From NCBI GenBank assembly GCA_936450465.1, contig OW388302.1, positions 64,021,826 through 64,085,825 of the forward strand: DNA of 64,000 nucleotides, in the 5' to 3' direction. The notes under the pieces were generated by a model. It made no database searches. It was not told the DNA's origin and worked only from the letters and a program-made list of their open reading frames with translations. The stretch comes from Gibbula magus (lineage: Eukaryota > Mollusca > Gastropoda > Trochida > Trochidae). The translations under genes and the position numbers were made by a program. Below, in pieces: positions 47,501-58,042 of this stretch (position 1 is its first letter; the number at the start of each line of letters is the position of its first letter).

Positions 47501-50500
47501 AATACTCAAAGTAGGCCTACATTGCCTCCATCGTGTGAATTGCACATTCTAACGTTTTCAAAATTTGTAAATTTAATTGAATAATAGATGTTACATTAAT
47601 TGGTCAAATAATCAATTAAATAGATAGACGTCACATGAAACATGATGAAACGCAAAATCTAAGTTCATAGTTTCGTCCCAGTGTACGTGTATCAACATTA
47701 TGGGATGGTATGCAGATGTGCAACGTACGTGTCGGTGTGGTGGTGGTTGGAGGAGGCGGCGTGTAGACAGGAACAGATGTGTTTCCTAGTAATGTAGAAC
47801 AGATCTGGTCGCTGCACATAGAAGAGGCGTCACAGCATCCCTGACACGTACCGTCTGCATCTGTCGCATTCTGTTCATACCGGGTCGTGTAAAGCTGGGC
47901 ACAGGACTGGAACAAAAGCATTGAATAATATGTTTCTTCTCCATTTGTTTATATTTAATAATCATTTGTTACAAGGATTGCCACGGATTTACTATAATTC
48001 TTGCCAGTCTTTATTACTGGCTGAGTTAAGACTTGCAGTATTTCCCTCGCTTTGCCATGCCAAAATAGTGGATCGCTGCACATGAAATGCATTGTGGGAC
48101 CCGATGTGCTCAAGCACGGACACCATACGGAAATACTGCAAAGCCTAAATCAGCCAATGATGGATACCTGCGAGAGTTGTCGGGAGGTGTGGATGTACAA
48201 GCATACCAACGATTCCAACGTAGTGGAGATAGCGCATCTCAACCTTAAAATAGTTGCACCTAATTTATAACTCCTCAAATGTTCCGACCTTCTTTATCAT
48301 CAGACAATGTCAGTGTCAGTAAAACCTCACGTGTGATGCATTCGAGGTCCCATTTTAAAACATATGTCAGGGCGGAAGAAGTATTTCATTTCGCCGTAAA
48401 TGTGCCTAGTATTACAGATAAGTGGGCTGTATCAACGAACTCTTGAGAGAAACTAGGTCGCAGATTGAAGTCGGTGTACGAAACCTCAGAAACATAATAA
48501 GGAATTAAACCAATAGGAGATGTAATTAAACTGTGGTAGTTGCTGTCTCACTCCGTATGACCTTAAGTGGCAAGTTTCTTACAAAAGTCAGTTTAAGTTG
48601 ACACCTCACAAATTATTCGGAGTACTTCGAAAAAGGTAGCTGTGGAAGAAAAGTGTAGGTGTATCGCTAGTACACCTACACTTATAACAAAGGAAACCGT
48701 AGTAACGAGATCGGGATAGATTTCTAACATTCCCTATAGGAATGGCCATATGCTATCCCTTAGGGAGACGATATTCCCAATGAATCAACTTTGTTTGATT
48801 TATGATGGTATCAATAACAGATTAAATATAAGGAAGGAAATGTTCCCTTGAATTATGTTACTTCGGAAGAAAAACGTCACTGTCCCTTTAGAAGTTTGCT
48901 TGATGTATCAATAGAATCAGTACCTCCCTGGATTTGCAGGTTAAACCATAGCCCTTGGTTCCTAGACTGTTCCGCTTCTCATAGGTAAAACATATCTAGA
49001 AAATAAATGGATTTTGTAATATTTCAAAAATAAACTTGCATTCGGGACACGCTGCATTTAAGGATTAAAATTACCCATATAAATCTGAGAGTAGATATTA
49101 TACATAAACATCGTTTGTGCATATTATTTAGAACGGGAATGGATATAGGCCTACATAGAGATTCTTCAATGGTATTTCACTTAAAAGCTTCATAAATGTA
49201 TATAAACATCAAACCATATCAGGAGCTTATCTTGAGCGCTGAGCTTACTGAAGTAAGTGTATATTGCTGTTATTAAGTATAACATTCAAAGTATTATGTG
49301 ATTACTTAAAGTTTAAATCTGACTTTGGTAATGATCGACCATGAATTTACCCTATTGGTGCCTACAACATTATTCATACCATTACGTAATGATGTAACAA
49401 GTTCATAAGTCACAATGTCTAACAGTAACGTACGTCGTCTCCAGAGCAGGTAGTTACTCGGTCACACATGGCGGGGTCTCGAACAAAGTCACAGTGGTAG
49501 CATCTTTGTGCTTTTGACTCTGAGAAAAAACATTGTTATGTCAAAATGACTGTACACTCGGGTACTTATAAAATACGACTGACACGGCTGTTGTACAGTC
49601 TGTGTGGATGTCATTTAACACCCATGGTGACGAATGGGGCAATTTTATCAATTAAATATCTTAAAGGAGTAGATCTATACAGTATAACGTAATTTCGATC
49701 TGGAGTAAAATGTTCACCATTATAAGTCAGTATGTGCTTGTTTATTAATAAACCTTATTCCAAAATAAATGTTCAAAAACATATGTACGTAGCAATTATT
49801 TTGGAAAAAAACCAACAAATGTTTTAAGATATTGATTCTGTAATCTTTTAGCCTTTTATAGATAACATTCAAGATTAATTTTTTAAAATTTCACATTTTA
49901 TAGTTAATTCACAGCATACTCATTAAATTGTATATACAAGGGAGATAACTCTGAAGAAACTGATTGGAATTCATTTCTTCTTTGTCATATCGTCTGACAT
50001 CCTAATGCGGTTTTAAACAAATTTAAATGTTTAAAATAAAGCAAGATATAAACCATACAATAACGATACAAATATCATCCTATTGATAACATAAAATTCA
50101 TTTGAATTATAAATGTGCTGTCGATACATTGTTCATGAGTATGGACACAAAAACTACATAGGCATGCACACCTTCAGATGACAATAAATGACAACTTATG
50201 ACTAATGGCAGCGATCTGATATCAAATATCAACACGAGTTGATAAAAGTAACGTTTATCAACGAAATTGGATATATTTGATATTAGAAAATGCGATGGTG
50301 AGATTGTGTTTATTATCCAAAATCTGTATCTTACACAAGCAATATATCCTGTATAACAGAGTTTGGATGTAGGAAAAGTTATCCAAACTTCTTAAAATCA
50401 ATGGTAAGTTCCGAGTGGCCGTTTTCTGTTAGGCGTCACTAACAGGCGCCACCAGCAAGGCAGGACATCATCCTGTCTCAGGGTATAACGTACGCTAATG

Positions 50501-53500
50501 CAACTTTCATACCCTGGGTGCAAAGGCAGCTTATACCTTCGCGAGGTGACGTATGGTCCAGCCAATCACATAGTTTTCTCGCCCTGTTGGCGATAAAATT
50601 AAGCCAATCACAGAGAGCTTTTCAAAATACAGTTGGCTTTCGCACTTCCGCAAAAGGGCGACTTCCTTGGATAAGCGAGATGAAATCAAAGAGTTTTTTC
50701 CCGTCAAATTGTCTCAGACGCAGACGGAAGGTGGGGTAAACGTTTGATGATTCGGTTTTGAGAGATCGTTATGATTCGGCAGTGATAAACCACAAAGAAC
50801 GCAGGCGGAAGCCGACTCGCCTGATGTCAAATGATGTCATTGGTTGTCTATATTTAGATTGTTCCTCGATCTTACGTCACCTCGCGAAGGTATAAGCTGC
50901 CTCTGCACCCAGGGTATGAAAGTTGCATTAGCGTACGTTATACCCTGAGACAGGATGGGTAGGACATGTAACATCAGGCGATGTCTAGTGCCTCGTCGGA
51001 TTACTTAGAATCTGTTTCTGGTAGACGTTCGATGTTTTGGCTTGACTTGGCCATGATTAGATTATGAATGTAGATAATGGAAGAACCACGTCTAATACAT
51101 TCACAAGTTGTCAATGTTTACTCACGTATGGCGACGCCACTCTCATCGTAGTCGATGTTGCAGTAACTCTGGTTGCAACATCGGTTCCACTGTACGACTG
51201 TACTTTGTCGTTTTGTGACGTCACGTTTCCCACGGCTAACAAAGCTGCAAAACTGAAAACAAATTTACCAAATAGTTATGCATGAATAAATTTGGCAAAT
51301 ATAACATGTCTTCCCTCATAAACGGTGTTATATAATATACCTACAGAAGTTACTCAAGTCATATCTTCCTACCTAGCCTCTGTCATGTTCTCTATTCACA
51401 GAACTTACTCGGGTCATTTCTTCCAACATAACCCCTGAGACTAGACTTCTCTCTTGTAAGACTGATTAATGATTGATAGCAAGCCAGTTCTGCTCTACAA
51501 TCAGCGACACTCTTTCAGATAAAATCAACTGAGGTGTAACGTTTCTTGTGTACCTCAGTTTAGTTCAAACAGCGATTAGAAACTCTGTATCAAAGCCAGT
51601 CAACTTACAGTATTCGCCTCACATCCCAAGTCGAACATCGGGTAGCCTAAAGTGTTGGTGTATTTTCGTATGTGACATTGCTGAAACAAACAAAATAACA
51701 ATCAAAATACAGTTATACATAACCATAGTAGTAGTATATTCTAAAACAGTATCCGTGTTTTAAAATTATTTAATTTTGCGCGAGTGATTATATTCCACAT
51801 TTGCTTCGTTTGTGTCTTGTTCGTTTAAATAGTTATTAATCAAATAGTATACCATTCTTCTTGAGATAATATTGAACATTTATTCATTTATCACAATGAT
51901 GTGTTTTGTTGAAATAAATTAAATGAACACATTGGTAATCAACTATCAAGATCCTGATATATATTACATAAGAGGATGGATCAACTTTTCCAAATGCGAC
52001 GTTGCCCCTTGTTTGCAGCAATATACTTCCCTGTACATCGGTCGTCATCATAGATGTTCCAAACATGATCTTATCTGGCTACCGGAATGTTCCGGGACAT
52101 TATTATGTGACTAACGGAATCTTCCGGGATATGATATTATCTAGCTAAAGGAATGTTCCAAGACATGATTTTATCTGGCTACCAGAATGTTCCAAGAAAT
52201 GATTTTATCTGGCTACCAGAATATTTCAAGACATTATATTATCTGGCTAAAGGAATGTTCCGGGACATGATATTACCTGGCTACAGGAATGCTCCGGGGC
52301 ATGATATCATCTTGCTACTGGAATGTTCCGGGACATGATCTTATCTGGCTACAGGAATTTTTCGAGACAAAATCTAATCTGGCTGCCGAAATGTTCCGAA
52401 ACAAGATCTTCTCTGACAACCGGAATGTTTCGGTACATGATATTATCTGACAACCGGAATGTTCCGAAACATGACCTTCTCTGACAACCGGAATGTTCCT
52501 GGACATCATTTAATCTGGATACCAGAATGTTCCAAGACATGATCTTATCTGACAAACGGAATAATCCGGGACACCATCTAATCTGGCTACAGGAAAAGAG
52601 GTCAAGGGTCAAACTCTCACCTGTGTGTTCGTACATTGACCTATATGTGTGCAGTCCTCGGGTTTCTCAACATTTTCACAAACGTAACAACGTACACCTG
52701 AAAATAACTTGTTTAATAATGAAAACGCTTTGATTGAATTCATTAAGGTTAAATGTCATTCAAAAGAAAGTCCCTTTTTTAGACTGGTTATAACTGTTAA
52801 CGTCTTTTTTTCTTCAAAACTCCATTTATTAATTATTTGTTGTGTGGTTTGATCAACTCTTTGAATGGTCGAATGAACAAACTTAAAATATTATATTTCA
52901 CCGATTCTAAAAACTGTTTTCGTATTTGTGTTTCTATAACAGGGGAAGTTTCTTTTGAACGTCAGTATAGATTTTGTAGAACGTACTACAATGTGTATTT
53001 AAATCGCACAACTTAACAACATGTGATCACTATTAAATATATATTTTATATATAATTTATATTGAAGTAGTTATGAGCAAAACGCTGAAACGATGAACGT
53101 GTTTCGTCAGGATAAAGTAGTCCGATAAAAAACATATCGTTATTAAGTTGCACGGTCTGATTTTAATGTGACTGAGGGTTGCGGCAAGGGCGCAGCCTTG
53201 TCGTTTGCGTGGTATGCAGTTACATAAAGTTGTTATCATAACTTTATATACACTGTTTATTTTAAATTAAACATTATTAATGTCAGGAAGTTGTTTTTGT
53301 AACCTCTAAGTGTCATTTCACAAAGGCCGAGATAGGATAGCGGCATTAAGCAAGTCCAACAAAGTTTCCAACCGTTAGAGTTTGTTTTTAATATTTCATT
53401 TTAAAAAATTGCAAATACAAATTTTACAACTTACCAGGCTTTCCTTGACTTGACGATACAGATGTGAGTAGTGTAACTGAAAAATAATAGTAGCTATTCA

Positions 53501-56384
53501 GTCATTAGCCGCTTCGTTGCTGAAGTAACTGAGATTTTGAAGGACGATTCCCTGCCACACAGTAAGACTCAACTATTCAAACTTTTAAAATGGATCTGGA
53601 TTTTGTACAAATTGTGATATTTAAATTTCTGGCAAAAGGACAATTTCACAAACAACTTTTGCTGCAAAAAGAACAGTTCACCGTAAACGTTTCTCCTTCG
53701 TTTTTTACCCCAAGCCTTACTCCTTACTCTTTAAAGGGGCAGCAGCACGTTTTTTCGGTGAAATAAGTCGACGAAATGTATTTGAAAAACAATGTCACCA
53801 ATAGTAAAACACCCTTCCCTCTTAGGAAATCAATTTAAAATATGAGTGTTCATGTTTCCGTAAAGCCATGGGAATCGTTTTTGTCATTCAAAATAAGAAA
53901 ATGTGTTCACAATAAAATGGCCGCCATGCATTTTTCGCTTTATACGCAACACTTTTTTTTACCACTACGGAACATTGGTTTGTGTAATAAGATGTTTTAC
54001 CCTCTAAAGTAAATATAAATGACAAAAACTATCATTATAAATGGAAAATTTGAAAAACTAAAATTTACATAAAATGTGCTACTGCCCCTTTAAGGCCTCT
54101 CACACTAACTGACAACCTTTCTCCTTTATTTTCGAATTCACAATGTTAAGGATATTGCTTCCCAGGACACCCTTGTTGATAACACATTCTTATTGAGAAC
54201 ATACACGACGCTTCGAAGTATATGCTTACTCCTACATCAGCAGGAATGTTGGGTAATCAATGCATAGCAGAGAAGCCGGTTTAACAATTGAGAGGGGAAA
54301 ATAGGACATCAAGGAGATTAAAAGGGCAGTAGCACGTTTTTTCGTTCAAATAAGTCAATGAAATGTATTTGAAAAATAATTTCGCCAATAGTAAAACACC
54401 CTTCTCTCTTCCGAAAATCAAGTTTAAAGTGAGTGTACATGGTTCGGTATAGCCATGGGAATCGTTTTTGTCATTCGACGTAATAAAATGTGTTCACTAT
54501 AAAATGGCCGCCATGCAATTATTGCTTTATACGCAACACAGTTGTTACTACTACGGATAATTGGTTTGTGTTATAAGATGTTTTACCCTCTAAAGTAAAT
54601 ATAAATGACATGAACTATCATTATAAATAGGAAATTTGAAAAAATAAAATTTGGAAAAAACGTGCTACAGCGCCTTTAAAGCGCAACTCCCGGATAAAAT
54701 TGACCAAAATTCGTTTGACTAAACCAAGCTAAATTTTACACTATTGTCCATCTGTATGCATAGTATCGTGCTCAATATGATTTTCCGTTAGGTCATAACA
54801 ATTTTAAAACAATATATAGAGATTATTACCCGAGGAAGTGTGTCATATGACTTTTACGAAACGAGTGTGAATTTTTGTATTGCCCGAGCGAGAGCGAGGG
54901 TTATACAAACATTTGCACGAGTTTCGTTATAATTTCATTCCATTTGAATCGCGTAAAATTAGTCAAGCAAGCTTCAGTGACGAACAATCGTTCTATAACG
55001 TAAAGGCCAGACATAACGACCGTTGTGCGTCCTCTGTGCGACCAAAATATATAACAGATCGCCGTAGGACGACCAAGGGAGGCAGAATGGTTGCTAAGGT
55101 CGTGAGGAGGTGGCACAAGGGATGTTGAGACATCGCGATTGATCGCCAAGGACGCGGAGGACACCGACAATTTTTTAACATGCTCAAAACTTCCGCAGAA
55201 GGGTCGCCGTCGATTCTGGTCGCTCAACGGTTGCTCCCAGGAGGCAGAAAGGTCGTACAATGGACGTTCTAAGGTCGCAAAGGACGCTCAATAATCGCAC
55301 TGTAAGAAATTCGCTAGCGTTGGGTGATGCCTCTGCCTCCACTGGGCGTCCTCTGTGCAATCAGAGCCGTTCATTATCACGAGCGTTCTGCCTTCATGCA
55401 GCGACCATGACAACCTTTGTACGACCATGACGAGTTTTGTGCCTTCTTTCTGTATTCATTCAGCCTTCTTTGAGCGTCCTCGTAAATTCTCCAAAAAATA
55501 GATGGTCGATTCTCACATGTTTCCTTGTTTCTGTTGACAAATCATTAATAAGACATGACACCACAGGGAGCAAGACAACAGAAAAAAGGTCAGGCAAATA
55601 AAGATATTGCAACTGCAAAACCTAATTGGTTGGTTATTTTTTACTGTTGGAATTGGACTGAAACAAATGGAGACTAATGCAGCTTATTATAGACACAGTC
55701 TGTCCAGGTTGCCGAACACTCGTTCAGGAATCGCAGAGGAGGCAGAAGTGTTGCTGCATGGTCGGCCAGCTATCGCCATAGTCGCCAAGGTGGCATAGAT
55801 CAGGCACAGAGGAAGCACAGAGGAGGCAAAGAGGAGGCACAGAGGAGGCTGACAGGTTGCACGAGGATCGCCCTTGATGCTGAAATGTTGTTAGGTTGCA
55901 CAGTGACAGCCCAGCGAAGGCAGCGTGGCGGCTCCGGAAACGTGCAGGTCGTTCAAAGATCGTCATGGAACTTACCGTTATTTGCATTTTAGGTCGTACA
56001 AAGGACGCACGAAGATCGCAGGAACATTTACACAGAAACGAGATTTCTCTAAATCAGCCGACCATTGAGCGTCCTGTTCATTTGTTTGGTCGCCCAATGG
56101 TCGTACGCAGGACGTGGCTCTGTGTAAAAAGGGGCCTTAACAGCTGAGAAGTCGCGGTGAAACAATGGTTGCTAGGCAAAAGTGATATGTGCACATGTGC
56201 TCATATCAATAATATTTACTCGGTTATTTTCAACAATATGGGTAATAAATTATGTTATTATTTGCGAAAAATAGGGTCATTTACTTGCCGCGATCCTTAT
56301 GTAAAACAAGATGGCCGACACGTCAAAAAGCGACGTAAGCAGACAGTTTTCTGACTTTTTTTACGATTTGCCAAGTCAAACATC

Positions 56385-56424
<40 letters not shown>

Positions 56425-56961
56425 CGACAGACCGACAGACAGACATCATTTCAATAATTCGAGAATTTGTTGTTTATAAACCGATTCACATATATTAAGG
56501 CAGTTACTTGAAAGAAATTGGAGCAAGATCATCTTGGAGTTGCTCTTTAACTATGTACTATATACAATGAGAATTTGCAAAACAAACACGAGGAGCGTCA
56601 ATGCTTGATTGGTAAAACAAACACTGATAATGATTTGCCTATACAGTTATATAAATGTGTTAACGACTAGAATGTAATATAGGAATAATTATGTACATAT
56701 TTATGAACATATTTTTACCATAGAACCTTAGCACGACAACTTCTAAGAGAGGTAACTAGATCTGTAGTTAGAACAGAAAATGTGAGTGGAATAACAGATG
56801 CGATTTTGTAGATATTCTGGAAACTCTGACTGGGCAAGGGATCGATGAACAATAGGTCTAGATAGCACATTATGTAGGATTCTTAGGATTCGGTTAAATA
56901 CGATTTAACGAAAATGATGACACAGACAAATATATTTACCTGCAAATAGAACTGACCTCAT
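44564..56961 (-). CDS. G3: secreted LU-LU-Ig-Ig-Ig protein
   Basis: Twelve exons give 512 residues. Signal peptide: 56,940-56,961 and 53,435-53,476 (MRSVLFAVTLLTSVSSSQG). LU1: A 52,621-52,697 (VRCYVC), B 51,609-51,680 (QCHIRKY...DLGC), C 51,126-51,252 (WNRCCNQSYCN). LU2: A 49,434-49,519 (QRCYHC), B 48,924-48,995 (ICFTYEK), C 47,729-47,906 (CQGCCDASSMCSDQIC, linker PPPPTTTTPT). Ig1: 46,978-47,280 (ADIQC, VTVTW, VGQYTC). Ig2: 46,181-46,462 (AEFTC, NATWYY, TGTYIC). Ig3: 45,580-45,698 and 44,564-44,722 (VELFC, LTWEF, AGSYTCVASN), TAA. The total of 1539 nt is in frame. At least ten N-x-S/T sites suggest a glycosylated secreted protein. The last two exons have exactly the lengths (119 and 159 nt) of the last two in G2. 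No TM or GPI tail. Weakest sites: Ig1 donor gtttgt and B2 donor gtactg. Ligand unknown. Confidence 0.91.
45085..45180 (+). mobile_element. SINE body fragment
   Basis: 'gcgggatttctccctgcata', then 'ctactcttgaaaggtgcata' and 'gtaaccccaaatc', is a diverged piece of the family S body, inside the intron splitting G3 Ig3. Confidence 0.55.
46845..46872. repeat. perfect 12-bp hairpin
   Basis: 'ggacttaaatta' and 'taatttaagtcc' around a 3-bp loop, in the G3 intron between Ig1 and Ig2. Confidence 0.7.
47365..47430. repeat. 28-bp tandem duplication
   Basis: 'acgtgttttattgttagcaa' plus 'gtgaaacc' occurs twice with a partial third copy, about 85 bp upstream of the G3 Ig1 acceptor. It contains CACGTG twice, which may be chance. 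Confidence 0.8.
48018..48165. repeat. imperfect foldback
   Basis: 'ggctgagttaagacttgcag' + 'tatttcc' is mirrored by 'ggaaatactgcaaagcct' + 'aaatcagcc'. The plus-strand open frame over it (48,052-48,270) lacks any motif and lies antisense in a G3 intron. Confidence 0.6.
48650..48682. repeat. 12-bp perfect hairpin
   Basis: 'aagtgtaggtgt' and 'acacctacactt' around 'atcgctagt', in the G3 B2-C2 intron. Confidence 0.7.
50471..50958. mobile_element. element with ~85-bp terminal inverted repeats
   Basis: The left arm 50,471-50,555 ('cctgtctcagggtataacgt' ... 'cttcgcgaggtgacgta') returns inverted at 50,872-50,958 ('tacgtcacctcgcgaaggta' ... 'ccctgagacagg') with only a few mismatches. 'aggacat' occurs just outside both ends and may be the target duplication. 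The 320-bp interior has no transposase. In the G3 C1-A2 intron. Confidence 0.88.
52066..52590. repeat. 34-bp minisatellite carrying GGAATGTTCC
   Basis: About 15-16 units of 'atctggctaccagaatgttc' + 'caagacatgatttt', stepping by 34 bp (52,175, 52,209, 52,243 and on). Most units hold the dyad GGAANNTTCC. It lies in the G3 intron between LU1 exons A and B and ends about 30 bp from the exon A donor. Confidence 0.92.
53733..54091. mobile_element. MITE family M1, copy d
   Basis: 'ttaaaggggcagcagcacg' to 'gctactgcccctttaa', opposite in internal orientation to copy a. TTAA stands at both borders. In G3 intron 1. Confidence 0.88.
54320..54679. mobile_element. MITE family M1, copy e
   Basis: 'ttaaaagggcagtagcacg' to 'cgtgctacagcgcctttaa', same orientation as copy d and only 230 bp from it. 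Internal 'aaaatggccgccatgca' is kept. Confidence 0.88.
55000..56142. mobile_element. TIR element of degenerate 'ggtcg/ggcaga' repeats
   Basis: Left 'aaaggccagacataacgacc' + 'gttgtgcgtcctctgtgcgacc' is roughly inverted at the right in 'ggtcgtacgcaggacg' + 'tggctctgtg' and 'aaaggggccttaac'. The interior is full of gcgtcct, ggtcgc and gaggca words and carries no convincing protein. In G3 intron 1. Confidence 0.6.
56384..56446. repeat. (GACA)n microsatellite
   Basis: About 15 gaca units with two gacc variants, in G3 intron 1, 0.5 kb from exon 1. Confidence 0.92.
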
Positions 56962-58042
56962 TATGAAGGCGGTACATGAGATCGTCGCATGTGTTACCGT
57001 ATATAATGTGTGGAGCAGGTAAACTGTATATGTGATAAGAAGCAGTAGAAAACAGTTCTCACATTTCATCTGTTGCAGGTGATTAAACACTTTCTTCAAA
57101 AAAGGATAAAAATAAATGGCGAATATTTTAATCCTTGAAAAATGAATTCTGGGGTTGCCACAGGAATTCGATTAAACCCATTTTGATTTTATGATTTGAA
57201 TTTATTTAAACTATAGGGTTACATAATAATCCATGGCTTAAGTCTAAACAGTTTAATTTCAATACGTAAAATCGAGTAAAATGTGTACGATTGCTATTGC
57301 TATTTTATGTCAATTAAAATAAGTTATTTTTTAGAATCTTTGAACGGTGTGAACAACTAAACTGGTTGTTTTTAGCGATAACGCCCTGAAGACATATTTG
57401 GACATACTCGTATACCTGTTAGCTTGAAATCAGATAAGGGCTAGTGCCAGCAGGGGTCAACGTGCTTCGTGATCAGGCCATGGAACATATTAAAGGCAGG
57501 TTTAGATTTACGAAATTAATTCCTCAATCAATTATATTCATAATTTGACAATTAGGAAGAATTGAATTGACAGTTTATTGCGCTATCCATGTTCTATACT
57601 ATTTCATTTCATTGCCTCAGTTCATGCTTGCATTACAAGTTTCCTACTTTTGTAAACATTTTATTTTTGTAATCATGCATTTTTGTGTTTAAGATGAGTG
57701 TTAAATGGAAATATATCAAAATATAAATTCGATGTGGTAGGATTCAGTGCAAACATTTCGTATACATATCTATTTTCTAGTTTATCTTGTTTTATAAATG
57801 ACCTAATTTCACAACTAAATTTCCAAGTTTCCTACTTTTTTATTTCTTAGGGGCAAATTATGCATTTTGGTTTATAAGTGTAAATTAGAAATATGTCGAA
57901 ACAATGTGTCCTTGTGAGAGAAAATATACATTTCGAAACAATCTGTTCGTACGGGAGAATATCTGTATAAGGAGGGATATAATGTTTATAGCATGTTTAA
58001 CATAATTATTGTATCGAATATTTTCTCAATTCATTCTTATAG
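56962..58042. promoter_or_regulatory. shared head-to-head upstream region of G3 and G4
   Basis: Only 1.1 kb separates the G3 start codon (minus) from the first recognised G4 exon (plus), and G4 exon 1 should also lie here. The segment is AT-rich with no repeat I can delimit. A weak G4 exon 1 candidate is 57,281-57,308 (MCTIAIAIL, phase 1, donor gtcaat). A bidirectional promoter is inference from the layout; I see no specific site. Confidence 0.35.

Noticed and set aside
48052..48270. Plus-strand 72-codon open frame
   Set aside because: It covers a foldback in a G3 intron and has no motif; the shared words at 25.7 kb mark it as a dispersed repeat.
53057..53239. Palindromic look of the region around 'aaggctgcgccctt'
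   Set aside because: Arms could not be matched beyond about 8 bp, so I do not list a foldback there.
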